Source of the DNA: Hamadaea tsunoensis DSM 44101
GTDB taxonomy: Bacteria > Actinomycetota > Actinomycetes > Mycobacteriales > Micromonosporaceae
Reading direction: 5' to 3'
NCBI RefSeq assembly: GCF_000428945.1
Contig: NZ_AUAX01000008.1
Coordinates: 124,001 to 188,000, forward strand
DNA: 64,000 nt
Of the stretch, positions 9,974-20,111 are shown one piece after another. The notes under the pieces were generated by a model. It was not told the DNA's origin. It made no database searches and saw nothing but the letters and a program-made list of their open reading frames with translations. The first letter of the stretch is position 1. Each line of letters opens with the position of its first letter. A program made the position numbers and the translations under genes.

Positions 9974-11473
9974 TCAGAGCGCGCCGGTGAGGACCTCCGC
10001 CGCGGCCTGGCCGCAGACGGGCGAGGAGCCGTGGGTGGCGACGTGCATGGCGCCGACCGGGTCGCCGCCCGGCACGCCCATCTCCACCACGTACGCGTCC
10101 GGCCGCTGGGCGAGGACCGCCCGCAGGACGTCGCCGAGCCACACGTGGCGGTGGGCGTCGCGGACCACGAGCACGAGCGGCCGCCCGGAGGCGGCCGAGA
10201 GGGCGAGCGGCAGCCCGCCGTTGGTGGCCGCGGCCCGGTCGAGACGCTCCACTGTGGTCCCCGGCAGGATCGCGCTCAGCGGGCCGCCGACGCCCCAGGG
10301 AGTGGCGCCGTCGATGGCCATGTTGACCTCGGTGGTGAACTCGACCACGTGCGGCGGTTTCGTGACCGGCGCGGCGTCGGCCGACCGCCAGGTACGCACG
10401 GCCCGCCGCGCGGCCGCGAGACCGGGCCGGTCGAGGTGGCCGGCCCGCCAGCGGCGCCCGGCCTCGGTACGCTCGCCGGCCTGCTTGGCCGACCAGTCCG
10501 CGAGGGCCGCCACCCGGCCGGCCGCCTCGGCGAGCCGTTCCTCCGCCAGCGTTCCCGTGTGGACGGCGTCGACGAGCGCGTCGCGCAGGCGGACAGCGGT
10601 TTCCTCGTCGGCGGTCTCGCCGCCGACGCACACCGCGTCGGCCCCGGCCGCGATGGCGCGTACGACCGCGCCGGTGAGGCCGTACTGCGCGCGGATGGAG
10701 GCCATCTCGATGCCGTCGGTGACGATCAGGCCCGTGTAGCCCAGGTCGTTGCGCAGCAGGTCGGTGAGGATGCGCGGGCTGAGGGTGGCGGGCAGGTCGG
10801 GGTCGAGCGCGGGCAGCAGGAGGTGCGCGGTCATGATCGCGCGTACGCCCGCCGCGATGGCGGCCCGAAAGGGAACCAGTTCCACACGCGACAGCCGGTC
10901 GAGGTCGGCGACGACGCGGGGCAGCCCGTGGTGGGAGTCCACATCGGTGTCCCCGTGCCCGGGGAAGTGCTTGGCGCAGGCCGCGATCCCCCGCGACTGC
11001 AGGCCGGTGACCCACGCCGCGGCGTGCCGGGCCACGAGCTCCGGGTCGGCGCCGAAGGAGCGTACGCCGATCACGGGGTTGTCCGGGTTGTTGTTCACGT
11101 CCACTGTGGGCGCGTAGTTCAGGGTCACGCCCGCCGCGGCGAGCTGGTCGCCGATGTCCGCCGCGACCGTGGCGGTCAGGTCCGGGTCGTCGACCGCACC
11201 GAGCGCGTGGTTGCCCGGGCGGGTGCTCCCGCTGCCGACGTCGAGCCGGGTCACGTCGCCGGACTCCTCGTCCACGGCGACGGTGACGGCGGGGTTGCGG
11301 GCCTTCAACGCCGCGGTCAGCCCGGCCAGCTGGTCGAGGTCGACGATGTTGCGCGAGAACAGCACAACACCGCCGAGTCCCTCGTCCAGCCGGCGTTCCA
11401 GCCACTCCGGCGGGGTCACGCCGACGAAGCCGGGCTGCAGCACGGCGTCGGCCCAGATACGCACCTGGTCCAT
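9974..11473 (-). CDS. Glycoside hydrolase family 3, beta-N-acetylhexosaminidase type
   Basis: A protein of 499 residues whose first ~330 form a GH3 barrel. The NagZ-like [14 protein letters not shown] loop (about residues 167-180) carries the acid/base His, and the nucleophile Asp is in [30 protein letters not shown] and [15 protein letters not shown] are also typical. The remaining ~170 residues form a C-terminal domain. There is no signal peptide, so it is probably cytoplasmic and acts in cell-wall amino-sugar recycling, but other beta-glycosidase activities are possible. It sits between hisS and aspS with gaps of 46 and 98 bases. Confidence 0.85.
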   Translation of the reverse strand: MDQVRIWADAVLQPGFVGVTPPEWLERRLDEGLGGVVLFSRNIVDLDQLAGLTAALKARNPAVTVAVDEESGDVTRLDVGSGSTRPGNHALGAVDDPDLTATVAADIGDQLAAAGVTLNYAPTVDVNNNPDNPVIGVRSFGADPELVARHAAAWVTGLQSRGIAACAKHFPGHGDTDVDSHHGLPRVVADLDRLSRVELVPFRAAIAAGVRAIMTAHLLLPALDPDLPATLSPRILTDLLRNDLGYTGLIVTDGIEMASIRAQYGLTGAVVRAIAAGADAVCVGGETADEETAVRLRDALVDAVHTGTLAEERLAEAAGRVAALADWSAKQAGERTEAGRRWRAGHLDRPGLAAARRAVRTWRSADAAPVTKPPHVVEFTTEVNMAIDGATPWGVGGPLSAILPGTTVERLDRAAATNGGLPLALSAASGRPLVLVVRDAHRHVWLGDVLRAVLAQRPDAYVVEMGVPGGDPVGAMHVATHGSSPVCGQAAAEVLTGAL

Positions 11474-11519
11474 GCCACGCAGACTAATCTTTAAGTTTCT
11501 TTATTGATAGCCCGCACGC

Positions 11520-12869
11520 TCATCCGATCGGACCGGAAACGATCGGGCGAAGATCCTCCGCGGCGGGCTGCCATGTCGTGGCCAGAGCCGGAATCTGGTC
11601 GCCCGAGCGGATGTCCTTGACCGAGTCGCCGCCGTCGCCGTCGCCGGTGCCGGCGAACCAGACGTACGGGATGCCGCGGCGCTCGGCGTACTTGATCTGC
11701 TTGCCGAACTTCGCGGCCGTCGGCGAGACCTCCACGGCGATCCCCCGCGACCGCAGCGCCGTCGCCGTGCGCATCGCCGCCGGCCGGTCCTCGTCGGCGC
11801 TCAGCGCCACCAGGACGACCGTCGGCACCGCCCGGGAGGCCGTGAGCGCGTCGTCCTTGAACAGCAGCCCCAGCAGGCGGCTCAGCCCGATGGAGATGCC
11901 GACGCCGGGGAACCGCTCGGTGCCCGAACTCGCCAGGTTGTCGTAGCGGCCGCCGGAGCAGACCGAGCCGAACCGCTCGTACCCCGACAGCTGCGTCTCG
12001 TAGACGGTCCCCGTGTAGTAGTCGAGGCCGCGCGCGATCTTCAGCTCCGCGCGGCACAGGCCGGGCGCGTGCGCGCCCGCCGTCTCCACCACCGCGACCA
12101 GTTCGGCCAGGCCCTCGTCCAGCAGCGGGTCGCTCACCCCGAGCTTGGCCACGTCGTCGGCGAACGAGGCGTCCGCGGCGGAGATCTCCGCGAGCGCCAG
12201 GCACTTCTCCGCGGCCTCCGTGGACACTCCGCCCTTCACCAGTTCCTCGCGTACGCCCTTCGGACCGATCTTGTCGAGTTTGTCGACGATCCGCATCGCC
12301 GCCATCGGGTCGGCGATGCCGAGACCGCGGTAGAAGCCCTCCAGGATCTTGCGATTGTTGACCTGGATGACGGCCTTGGGCAGCGGCAGCCCGGCGAAGA
12401 CGTCGCCGATCACCAGCGGGATCTCGGCCTCGTAGTGCGCCGGCAGCGTGTCGCGGTCGACGATGTCGATGTCGCACTGGAAGAACTCGCGGTAGCGGCC
12501 CTCCTGCGGCCGCTCGCCCCGCCACACCTTCTGGATCTGGTAGCGGCGGAACGGGAAGTTCAGCTTGCCGGAGTTCTCGACGACGTACCGGGCGAACGGC
12601 ACCGTGAGATCGAAGTGCAGCCCGAGCTGCCCGTCACCGGCGCCGCGCGGCTCATCGGCCTCGGCCTGCAGCCGGCGCAGGAGGTAGACCTCCTTGGACG
12701 TCTCGCCCTTGCTCAGCAGGGTGTCCAGCGGCTCGACGGCCCGGGTCTCCAGGGACGCGAACCCGTGCAGTTCGAACGTACGCCGGATGTGGTCCAGGAA
12801 GTTCTGCTCGACGACGCGCTGCGCCGGGGTCCACTCCGGGAAACCGGAGATGGGAGCGATCTTGCTCAT
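11520..12869 (-). CDS. hisS: Histidyl-tRNA synthetase
   Basis: A class II synthetase of 449 residues. Motif 1/2 region: LHFDLTVPFARYV and RYQIQKVWRGERPQEGRYREF. The histidine-specific block is GLDYYTGTVYE, and motif 3 lies in GGRYDNLASSGT and GISIGLSRLLGL. A C-terminal anticodon-binding domain has VVLVALSADEDRPAAM and IPYVWFAGTGDG. The N-terminus (MSKIAPISGFPEWTPAQR) resembles the longer actinobacterial HisRS forms. It is preceded by the MBL hydrolase with a 28-base gap, an order also seen in mycobacteria. Confidence 0.95.
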   Translation of the reverse strand: MSKIAPISGFPEWTPAQRVVEQNFLDHIRRTFELHGFASLETRAVEPLDTLLSKGETSKEVYLLRRLQAEADEPRGAGDGQLGLHFDLTVPFARYVVENSGKLNFPFRRYQIQKVWRGERPQEGRYREFFQCDIDIVDRDTLPAHYEAEIPLVIGDVFAGLPLPKAVIQVNNRKILEGFYRGLGIADPMAAMRIVDKLDKIGPKGVREELVKGGVSTEAAEKCLALAEISAADASFADDVAKLGVSDPLLDEGLAELVAVVETAGAHAPGLCRAELKIARGLDYYTGTVYETQLSGYERFGSVCSGGRYDNLASSGTERFPGVGISIGLSRLLGLLFKDDALTASRAVPTVVLVALSADEDRPAAMRTATALRSRGIAVEVSPTAAKFGKQIKYAERRGIPYVWFAGTGDGDGGDSVKDIRSGDQIPALATTWQPAAEDLRPIVSGPIG

Positions 12870-12897
12870 GATGGAAGTCTCCGAAAGATGTCGTGTC

Positions 12898-13581
12898 TTA
12901 GAGGCCGCGGTGCGGAGCGGGGACGAGCTCCCGCAGGTACGGGTTGCTCACACGCTCGCGGCCGATGGTCGTGCGCGGTCCGTGGCCGGGCAGCACGATC
13001 GTGGCGTCGTCGAGCGGCAGGACCTTGTCCCGCAGGCTCGCCATCATCCGATCCGTGTCGCCGCCCGGCAGGTCGGTCCGTCCGATCGAGCCCGCGAACA
13101 GCACGTCGCCGCTGAAGCACAGCGGCCCGTCGGCGCTGGGGGCCCGGAACATGACCGACCCGCCGGTATGGCCGGGCGCGTGGTCGACCGTGATGCTCAG
13201 GCCGGCGATCTCCATCACGCCGCCGTCGGGCAGCTCGGCGACGTCGGCGGGTTCGGCGTACGGCAGGCGGCCGCCGAACATGGAGCTGAGATCGACCGAC
13301 AGCGCCTTGGCCGGATCGGCGAGCAGTTCCCGGTCCGCCGGGTGGATGTACGCCGTCAGCCCGCGGCCGTCGCACACCGGCGCGACCGAGAAGGTGTGGT
13401 CGAGATGGCCGTGGGTCAGCAGGACCGCGACGGGGTGCAGCCGGTGCTCGGCGAGAACCTCGTCCAGTTGTGGCACTACGCCGATGCCGGGGTCGACGAC
13501 GACACACTGCTCGCCCGGCCCGGTGGCCACGACATAACAATTGGTGCCGAATATCTCCGACGGGAACCCCGCGACCAGCAC
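12898..13581 (-). CDS. MBL-fold metallo-hydrolase (glyoxalase II-like)
   Basis: A protein of 227 residues with the metal-binding THGHLDH motif (about residues 64-70), a second His in DHAPGHTGGSV, an Asp in FSGDVLFAGSIGRTDL and a final His in LPGHGPRTTIG. This set matches the glyoxalase II-like branch of the metallo-beta-lactamase fold, whose members hydrolyse thioesters or related bonds. The GTG start at 13581 is preferred because GAAGGAG lies seven bases upstream. A longer frame runs back over the divergent promoter region. The gene precedes hisS, as in mycobacteria. Confidence 0.88.
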   Translation of the reverse strand: MLVAGFPSEIFGTNCYVVATGPGEQCVVVDPGIGVVPQLDEVLAEHRLHPVAVLLTHGHLDHTFSVAPVCDGRGLTAYIHPADRELLADPAKALSVDLSSMFGGRLPYAEPADVAELPDGGVMEIAGLSITVDHAPGHTGGSVMFRAPSADGPLCFSGDVLFAGSIGRTDLPGGDTDRMMASLRDKVLPLDDATIVLPGHGPRTTIGRERVSNPYLRELVPAPHRGL

Positions 13582-13808
13582 GCTCTTCTCCTTCGGCTTT
13601 CCCAGGGCTTTTTCAGACAGCCGCAGCACAATGACCGGCGCACGACGGTGCATCCGGTTCGCGTAGGGAGAGCCTATCTGGCAGGACACAGCGACTTTCC
13701 GTACACTCGCACGGACTGTGCGGGAGTGGCGTGGCACACTCCGGTACGAAACGGTCGATGGACCCACCGAGTGCCGATCGGCGTAGACACACAAGGAGGG
13801 GAGCTCTC

Positions 13809-14720
13809 GTGGCTTCCAGCAGAACCCGCGCGCGCAAGCTGGCCCGCGCCAAGCTCAACCGGCAGATGACCCGGCGTGCCGATCAGCAGCGGCGTGGCCG
13901 ACAGGTCAAGGCCGGTCTGGCCGTGGTTCTCGCCCTCGCCGTCGCCGGCCTCGGAACCGCGTGGCTCCTCGGAGCCTTCGACAAGAAGGTCACCCCGACG
14001 CCCCAGGCCCAGTGTGCCTGGACGACGCAGTCGACGGAGGCCAACGCCGACCTCAAGGACGTCGGCCAGCCGCCGGTCACCGGACTGCCCGACACCGGCA
14101 CCGGGGTCATGGCGGTCACCCTCAGCACCGGCACCGTGAAGATCAGCCTCGACCGCGCCGGTTCGCCGTGCGCCGCGGGCAGCCTCGCGTACCTGGCGAC
14201 CAAGAGCTACTTCGACAACACGCCGTGCTTCTCGCTGACCCACTCCGCGGCCGACGGCTACGCGCTCACCTGCGGCGACCACACCGGCAAGGGCACCGGC
14301 GGCCCGACCTACACGTTCTACAACGAGCAGGTCGCCCCGCAGGCCAGCACCGCGCCGTCGGCGGCGGCGTCCGCCTCGGCCAGCGCGGCCGCGACCCCCT
14401 CCGCGGCCCCCGCGACGTACGCCTTCTACAAGGCCGGCACCGTCGTGATGAACCCGTCGGTCAGCGGCAGCCAGTTTATGATCTTCTACAAGGACTCGAC
14501 GCTGGACACCTCGACCCACAACTACTCCGTCGTGGGGCAGGTCTCCTCGGGCCTGGAGGCGATCGATACGATCGCCAAGGCGGGCACCGTGAACAACGAT
14601 GCCGGCGCCGACGTGAAGCCCAAGAACGCCGTCACCGTGCAGACGCTGACGGTCGCCGACGGCCCGTCGCCGAGCGCCGCGCCGTCGACCCAGCCGAGCG
14701 CCACGGCCTCGGCGTCCTGA
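13809..14720 (+). CDS. Membrane-anchored cyclophilin-type peptidyl-prolyl isomerase (first copy)
   Basis: A protein of 303 residues. It has a basic cytoplasmic N-terminus (RTRARKLARAKLNRQMTRRA), one membrane segment at about residues 39-57 (AGLAVVLALAVAGLGTAWLLG), then an extracytoplasmic cyclophilin-like domain with Ala/Ser-rich insertions and tail. Conserved pieces include SLAYLATKSYFDNTPCFSL and GSQFMIFYKDS. Cyclophilins catalyse proline cis-trans isomerisation, and this one would act on secreted proteins. Several catalytic residues appear degenerate compared with the next gene: the FHR-like block reads CFSLTHS here against CHRLVTEGF there. The GTG start follows AAGGAGGGG. The two genes are a tandem duplication separated by 55 bases. 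Confidence 0.82.
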   Translation: MASSRTRARKLARAKLNRQMTRRADQQRRGRQVKAGLAVVLALAVAGLGTAWLLGAFDKKVTPTPQAQCAWTTQSTEANADLKDVGQPPVTGLPDTGTGVMAVTLSTGTVKISLDRAGSPCAAGSLAYLATKSYFDNTPCFSLTHSAADGYALTCGDHTGKGTGGPTYTFYNEQVAPQASTAPSAAASASASAAATPSAAPATYAFYKAGTVVMNPSVSGSQFMIFYKDSTLDTSTHNYSVVGQVSSGLEAIDTIAKAGTVNNDAGADVKPKNAVTVQTLTVADGPSPSAAPSTQPSATASAS

Positions 14721-14775
14721 CCCCGTACCGACGTACCGACACCCATACGCCATAAACCGCTCGGAGGATCCAGCC

Positions 14776-15591
14776 ATGACGCCCACCAGGGAACGCCAGC
14801 GCGCGGCGGCCCGCGCCCGCCTGGAGCGGGAGATGTCCGCTCGTGCTGAGGCCGCGCAGGTGCGGCGTAAGCGCAACGCGTACGTCGGGGCGGGTCTCGC
14901 CGTCCTCATCCTCCTCGTGGGCGGCGGGTACGCCACGTACGCACTGACCCGGCCGGAGAAGAAGCCGGCCCCGGCCGCGGCCGCGCCGGACTGCACCTGG
15001 ATCCCGGACGACGCGTCGCAGAACCCGGCGCTCAAGGACGTCGGCACGCCGCCGACCTCCGTCGCCAAGGCCGGTACGCAGACCCTGACGCTCAACACCA
15101 ACCTCGGCCAGATCGAGATCCAGATGGACGTCAAGGGCGCGCCGTGCACCTCGGCGAGCATGGCGTACCTGGCCGGGATGAAGTTCTACGACGGGACCAA
15201 GTGCCACCGGCTGGTGACCGAGGGCTTCAAGATCCTGCAGTGCGGCGACCCGGCCGGCAACGGCTCCGGCGGCCCGACCTACAAGATGGCCGAGGAGAAC
15301 CTGCCGGTCAACCAGAACCCGACCTACACCCGGGGCATGGTCGCGATGGCGAAGACCCAGGAGGCCAACTCCACGGGCAGCCAGTTCTTCATGATCGACG
15401 CGGACATCTCGGCCCAGAACCTGCCGGCCCAGTACACTGTGCTCGGCAAGATCACGAAGGGCCTGGACATCCTGGACAAGGTCGTCAAGGACGGCGCGGT
15501 GGGCGCCGACGGCAAGGCGACCGGTGACGGCGCCCCCAAGGACACGATCAAGTTCGACACCGTGACCGCCGGAGCCGTCAGCGCCAGCTGA
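14776..15591 (+). CDS. Membrane-anchored cyclophilin-type peptidyl-prolyl isomerase (second copy)
   Basis: A protein of 271 residues with the same architecture as its upstream neighbour: a basic N-terminus, a membrane segment (YVGAGLAVLILLVGGGYATYAL, about residues 35-56), a short linker and a cyclophilin domain. Motifs are better preserved: TSASMAYLAGMKFYDGTKCH, RLVTEGFKILQCGDPAGNG, and GSQFFMIDADI. Two cysteines in the domain match those in copy one. It probably folds exported proteins outside the membrane. Downstream, a strong terminator separates it from the convergent rel gene. Confidence 0.88.
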   Translation: MTPTRERQRAAARARLEREMSARAEAAQVRRKRNAYVGAGLAVLILLVGGGYATYALTRPEKKPAPAAAAPDCTWIPDDASQNPALKDVGTPPTSVAKAGTQTLTLNTNLGQIEIQMDVKGAPCTSASMAYLAGMKFYDGTKCHRLVTEGFKILQCGDPAGNGSGGPTYKMAEENLPVNQNPTYTRGMVAMAKTQEANSTGSQFFMIDADISAQNLPAQYTVLGKITKGLDILDKVVKDGAVGADGKATGDGAPKDTIKFDTVTAGAVSAS

Positions 15592-15611
15592 TCCCGCCCC
15601 GCACAACGCGA

Positions 15612-15640
15612 ACCGCCCCGGACCACTGGTCCGGGGCGGT
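15612..15640 (+). terminator. Rho-independent terminator after the PPI pair
   Basis: ACCGCCCCGGACCA at 15612-15625 pairs perfectly with TGGTCCGGGGCGGT at 15627-15640, followed by TTCTTTCTTG. It lies between the plus-strand PPI genes and the minus-strand rel gene and could serve both directions weakly, though the T tract favours the plus strand. Confidence 0.85.
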
Positions 15641-15660
15641 TTCTTTCTTGTCTGTGGCCG

Positions 15661-18120
15661 TTAGGCCCCGGACGTCACCCGGTACGCGTCGAACACCCCG
15701 TCGACCTTGCGGACGGCGTTCAGCAGGTGGCCCAGGTGCTTCGGGTCGGCCATCTCGAAGCTGAACCGGCTGACCGCCACCCGGTCACGGGTGGTGGTGA
15801 CCACGGCCGAGAGGATGTTGACCCGCTCCTCCGACAGCGCCTTCGTCACGTCGGCGAGCAGCCGCTGCCGGTCGAGCGCCTCGACCTGGATGGCGACCAG
15901 GAACGTCGAGCCCGCCTTGGGCTTCCACGTCACCTGCACCATCCGCTCGGGCTGGTCCTGCAGATCCTTGGCGTTGGCGCAGTCCATGCGGTGCACGCTG
16001 ACCCCGCCCGACCGGGTGACGAAGCCGAACACGTCGTCGCCGGGGACCGGCGTACAGCAGCGGGCCAGCTTGATCCAGACGTCGCTGACGCCCACCACCA
16101 CCACGCCCGGGTCCTGATTGGACTGCCGGTTGCGCGACGGCCGCGTCGGGACGGCCGTCTCGGCCATGTCCTCGATCGCGCCCTCTTCGCCGCCGAACGA
16201 GGTCACCAGGCGGGCCACGATCGACTGGGCGGACACCTGGCTCTCGCCGACCGCCGCGTACAGCGAGGCGACGTCGGGCAGGTTCAGCTCGCGGGCGATC
16301 GCCATCAGGGCCTCGGCGGTCAGCATCCGCTTCAGCGGCAGGCCCTCCCGGCGCAGGGACCGGTTGAGCGCCTCCTTGCCCTGCTCGATCGCCTCGTCGC
16401 GGCGCTCCTTCTTGAAGTACTGCCGGATCTTCGTACGCGCCCGCGGCGACTTGACGAAGCCCAGCCAGTCCTGGGTCGGGCCGGCGTTCTCCGACTTCGA
16501 CGTGAAGATCTCCACGACGTCGCCGTTGGACAGCACCGACTCCAGCGGCACCAGCTTGCTGTTGACCCGCGCGCCGATGCACCGGTGGCCGACGTCGGTG
16601 TGCACCGCGTACGCGAAGTCGACCGGGGTCGAGCCCACCGGCAGCGCCCGCACGTCGCCCTTGGGCGTGAAGACGTAGACCTCCTGGCTCGACAGGTCGA
16701 ACCGCAGCGCGTCGAGGAACTCGCTCGGGTCGCTCGCCTCTCGCTGCCAGTCCAGCAGCTGCCGCAGCCAGGTCATCTCGTCGATATGCGCGGGCGGGCC
16801 GACGACCGTCGCCGCCTTGTTCTCCTTGTACTTCCAGTGCGCCGCGATGCCGTACTCCGCGGTGCGGTGCATCGCGTTCGTCCGGATCTGCATCTCCACC
16901 GGCTTGCCGCTCGGCCCGATCACGGTCGTGTGCAGCGACTGGTACATGTTGAACTTCGGCATCGCGATGTAGTCCTTGAACCGGCCCGGAACAGGCTGCC
17001 AGTTCGCGTGGATCACACCCAGCGCCGCGTAGCAGTCCCGGACCGTCTCCACCAGGATCCGCACGCCGACCAGGTCGTAGATGTCGTTGAAGTCGCGGCC
17101 CCGCACGATCATCTTCTGGTACACCGAGTACAGGTGCTTCGGCCGACCGGTGACCTCGCTCTTGATCTTCGACGCCCGCAGGTCGCCGGTGACCTTGTTG
17201 GTCACCTGGCGCAGCAACGCCTCCCGCTGCGGCTGGTGCTCGTCGATCAGGCGCTTGATCTCGTGGTAGCGCTTCGGGAACAGCTGCTCGAACGCGAGAT
17301 CCTCCAGCTCCCACTTGATCGTGTTCATGCCCAGCCGGTGCGCCAGCGGGGCCAGGATCTCCAGCGTCTCCTTCGACTTCTGCTCGCGCTTCGGCGCCGG
17401 CAGGAAGTTCAGCGTACGCATGTTGTGCAGGCGGTCGGACAGCTTGATGACGAGCACCCGCGGGTCCTTGGCAGTGGCCACGACCATCTTGCGGATCGTC
17501 TCGGCCTTCGCGGCGTCGCCGAGCTTCACCTTGTCCAGTTTGGTCACGCCGTCGACCAGCAGCGCCACGCTCTCGCCGAAGTCGGCGCGTACGCCGTCCA
17601 GGGTGTAGGGCGTGTCCTCGATCGTGTCGTGCAGCAGGGCCGCGACCAGCGTGGTCGTGTCCATGCCCAGACCGGCGAGCACCCCGGCGACGGCGAGCGG
17701 GTGCGTGATGTAGGGGTCGCCCGACTTGCGGTACTGCCCCTCGTGCCACTTGTGCGCGGTCTCGTACGCCTGCTGCAGCGCCCGGACGTCGGCCTTGGGG
17801 TGCCAGCGCCGGTGCTCCGTGATCAGCGGGGCCAGTTCCTCGGCGACCAGAGTGGACTGCCACGGCGCGTTGAACCGGGACAGGCGGGCGCGCACGCGCC
17901 GACCCGACGGAGCACCGTTCAAAATGCTCAGCGGGTTGGTCTGCGTCGTCTCCGCGTCGACCGGTTCGAGCGCGCTACGCCCCGCCGCGACCGCCGGATC
18001 GGGATCCGGAGCGATCGTGGCCAGCGTCTGGGCACTGGGTCGGCGCACCGGCACGACGTCGTCGTTCTGGGCGCTGACCTGCTCCTGGGCGTTCACGGCA
18101 TCGACAGGATCGGTGGACAC
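15661..18120 (-). CDS. rel: Bifunctional (p)ppGpp synthetase/hydrolase Rel
   Basis: A protein of 819 residues. After an ~95-residue variable N-terminus comes an HD hydrolase domain ([25 protein letters not shown]). A synthetase domain follows, with [13 protein letters not shown] and the [10 protein letters not shown] block; RFKD is the signature of bifunctional enzymes. Then come a TGS domain ([17 protein letters not shown]) and a C-terminal ACT domain. The enzyme makes and degrades the alarmone that sets the stringent response. The start is GTG with GAGGAG seven bases upstream. It follows apt, the usual actinobacterial order. Confidence 0.96.
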   Translation of the reverse strand: MSTDPVDAVNAQEQVSAQNDDVVPVRRPSAQTLATIAPDPDPAVAAGRSALEPVDAETTQTNPLSILNGAPSGRRVRARLSRFNAPWQSTLVAEELAPLITEHRRWHPKADVRALQQAYETAHKWHEGQYRKSGDPYITHPLAVAGVLAGLGMDTTTLVAALLHDTIEDTPYTLDGVRADFGESVALLVDGVTKLDKVKLGDAAKAETIRKMVVATAKDPRVLVIKLSDRLHNMRTLNFLPAPKREQKSKETLEILAPLAHRLGMNTIKWELEDLAFEQLFPKRYHEIKRLIDEHQPQREALLRQVTNKVTGDLRASKIKSEVTGRPKHLYSVYQKMIVRGRDFNDIYDLVGVRILVETVRDCYAALGVIHANWQPVPGRFKDYIAMPKFNMYQSLHTTVIGPSGKPVEMQIRTNAMHRTAEYGIAAHWKYKENKAATVVGPPAHIDEMTWLRQLLDWQREASDPSEFLDALRFDLSSQEVYVFTPKGDVRALPVGSTPVDFAYAVHTDVGHRCIGARVNSKLVPLESVLSNGDVVEIFTSKSENAGPTQDWLGFVKSPRARTKIRQYFKKERRDEAIEQGKEALNRSLRREGLPLKRMLTAEALMAIARELNLPDVASLYAAVGESQVSAQSIVARLVTSFGGEEGAIEDMAETAVPTRPSRNRQSNQDPGVVVVGVSDVWIKLARCCTPVPGDDVFGFVTRSGGVSVHRMDCANAKDLQDQPERMVQVTWKPKAGSTFLVAIQVEALDRQRLLADVTKALSEERVNILSAVVTTTRDRVAVSRFSFEMADPKHLGHLLNAVRKVDGVFDAYRVTSGA

Positions 18121-18300
18121 CAGCCGCTCCTCACACCTCGCCCGGCATTGTCGCCGTTCGACGATGCCCCAGGCGAGGACCCCATCTTACCCAGCGGAGG
18201 CCTTCCTGCCGACTACACGGCCGGTGGCCGGTTCCCAGGTGGCACTTCCGCGTCGTCTGTCCGATTCACGGCGTACACCGGGGTGTGGCGTTGTGACCCG

Positions 18301-18870
18301 TCAGACGGTCAGCAGCGCGTGCAACGGCCGCCCCGCCAGTCGGTCCCGGCCGTGCAGGAAAGCGAGCTCCATGAGCACAGTGAGACCCGCCACGGCACCG
18401 CCCGCCTGTTCGACGAGGCTGAGCGTCGCCTCGGCCGTCCCGCCGGTGGCGAGTACGTCGTCGACGACGAGGACCCGCTGGCCGGGCTGGAACGCGCCCT
18501 CGCTGACCTCCAGCACCGCCTGCCCGTATTCGAGGTCGTACGCGGCGGAGTAGGCGACCCGGGGCAGCTTGCCGGCCTTGCGGACGGGCACGACCCCGAC
18601 ACCGGCCGCGTACGCGACGGCGGACGCGATGACGAAGCCGCGCGCCTCCACTCCGACGACGACGTCGAAGCCCCGATCACCGGTGGCGCCGTAGTGCCCG
18701 ACGATCGCGTCGATGACGGCCCGGAACCGGTCGCCGTCGGCGAACAGCGGGGTGAGGTCCTTGAACAGGATGCCCGACTTGGGGAAGTCGGACACGTCGA
18801 GGACGCCCTCGGCGACCAGCTTCGCCACGTCGGTTCCGCTGTCGCCCCGGTACTGCACTGTTTCCGTCAC
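18301..18870 (-). CDS. apt: Adenine phosphoribosyltransferase
   Basis: A protein of 189 residues. It has the PRPP-binding loop VLVVDDVLATGGTAEA (about residues 131-146), FPKSGILFKDLTPLFADG near the N-terminus and VVGVEARGFVIASAVAY. It converts adenine and PRPP to AMP in purine salvage in the cytosol. The GTG start (complement of 18868-18870) has only a weak ribosome site. It lies between secF and rel. A strong hairpin at 18907-18937 separates it from secF, so apt-rel may have its own promoter in that gap. The 180 bases between apt and rel hold no gene. Confidence 0.94.
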   Translation of the reverse strand: MTETVQYRGDSGTDVAKLVAEGVLDVSDFPKSGILFKDLTPLFADGDRFRAVIDAIVGHYGATGDRGFDVVVGVEARGFVIASAVAYAAGVGVVPVRKAGKLPRVAYSAAYDLEYGQAVLEVSEGAFQPGQRVLVVDDVLATGGTAEATLSLVEQAGGAVAGLTVLMELAFLHGRDRLAGRPLHALLTV

Positions 18871-18906
18871 GGGCCAACTCTATCGGCCGCCGGCGTCCGC
18901 GTACGA

Positions 18907-18937
18907 AAGCGCCCCGGGCACCGGGCCCGGGGCGCTT
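18907..18937 (-). terminator. Terminator hairpin after secF
   Basis: AAGCGCCCCGGG at 18907-18918 pairs perfectly with CCCGGGGCGCTT at 18926-18937 around a 7-base loop. Read on the minus strand it lies 20 bases after the secF stop, and the stem ends in CTTTCG. It probably ends the yajC-secD-secF transcript ahead of apt. Confidence 0.75.
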
Positions 18938-18957
18938 CGAGGGAACTTCGTGGCGGG

Positions 18958-20109
18958 TTACCGCCGCTTGGGTGCCGACGGCCGTACGCCGCCCTTGCCG
19001 CTGCCGCTGCCGGACTTCTTGCCCTGCGGCCGGGCGCCCGGACGCGGTGCCGCGGTACCGGCCAGAGCCGGCTCCTCGCCCGCCTTCTGGACCGGGGCGG
19101 TGTCGGACAGGCCCTTCGACTTCAGCGCCTCGCGCCGCGCCAGTACGCGCTGCGTGTGCGTCGCGATCCGCGGCTCGTAGCCCTTGAGGGTCACGAGAAC
19201 CGGGGTCGCGAAGAAGATCGACGAGTAGACCGCGGTGCCCATACCGATGAACAGCACCAGACCGAGGTCCTTGAGCGTGCCGGCGCCGAGCAGGCCGGCG
19301 CCGATGAACAGCAGACCGCCGACGGGCAGCAGGGAGACCAGGCCGGTGTTGATCGACCGCATGAGGGTCTGGTTGACGGCCAGGTTGGCCGCCTCGGCGT
19401 AGGTCGTCGTGCTGCTGCCGGTGATGCTGCGGGTGTTCTCCTGGACCTTGTCGAACACCACGACGACGTCGTAGAGCGCGAAACCGAGGATCGTCAGGAA
19501 GCCGATCACCGTCGACGGCGTCACCTCGAAGCCGACGATCGAGTAGACCGCCGCGGCCGTGACGAGGTCGAAGGCCAGCGACGCGAGCGCCGCCACCGCC
19601 ATCCGCCACTCGAACCGGATGACCAGATAGACCATCACCACGACCAGGAAGATCACGAGGCTGAGGAGCGCCTTCTCCGTGACCTGCTGACCCCAGGCAC
19701 CCGACACGATGTCCGTGCTGATGGTGTCCTTGGAGATGCCGAGCTCGCTGGCCAGCGCCGCCTTGACGGTGTCGACCTGCCCGGTCTCCATCGGCGTGGT
19801 CCGGATCTTGTACGCCGGCGATCCGCCGCCCAGCTGCTGGGCGGTGCCGACCTTCGCCTCGGGGTCGACCTTGGTGATCTGCTCGCCGAGCTTGTCCGAG
19901 ACCGTGGTCATCGAGCCTGCGCTGGCGGGGATGGTGTACTCGACACCACCCTTGAACTCGATACCGGCCGTGAATCCCCGGGCGAAGAAGCTGATCAGCG
20001 CGATCAGCAGCACCGTGCCGGCGACCGCGAACCACACCTTCTTCTTGCCGATGATGTTGAGGCCGGCCTCACCGCGGTAGAGGCGTGTCGCCAAACCCGT
20101 CTTAGCCAT
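18958..20109 (-). CDS. secF: Protein-export membrane protein SecF
   Basis: A protein of 383 residues with six predicted membrane helices. It has the SecF first-helix region (VWFAVAGTVLLIALISFFARGF), the conserved GIEFKGGVEYTI, and the D-rich block FALYDVVVVFDKVQENTR in the middle of the membrane domain. SecF pairs with SecD and uses the proton motive force to help protein release from SecYEG. The C-terminal ~70 residues are a basic, Gly/Ser/Pro-rich cytoplasmic tail. The ATG starts two bases after the secD stop, so the genes are co-translated. Confidence 0.95.
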   Translation of the reverse strand: MAKTGLATRLYRGEAGLNIIGKKKVWFAVAGTVLLIALISFFARGFTAGIEFKGGVEYTIPASAGSMTTVSDKLGEQITKVDPEAKVGTAQQLGGGSPAYKIRTTPMETGQVDTVKAALASELGISKDTISTDIVSGAWGQQVTEKALLSLVIFLVVVMVYLVIRFEWRMAVAALASLAFDLVTAAAVYSIVGFEVTPSTVIGFLTILGFALYDVVVVFDKVQENTRSITGSSTTTYAEAANLAVNQTLMRSINTGLVSLLPVGGLLFIGAGLLGAGTLKDLGLVLFIGMGTAVYSSIFFATPVLVTLKGYEPRIATHTQRVLARREALKSKGLSDTAPVQKAGEEPALAGTAAPRPGARPQGKKSGSGSGKGGVRPSAPKRR

Positions 20110-20111
20110 GG

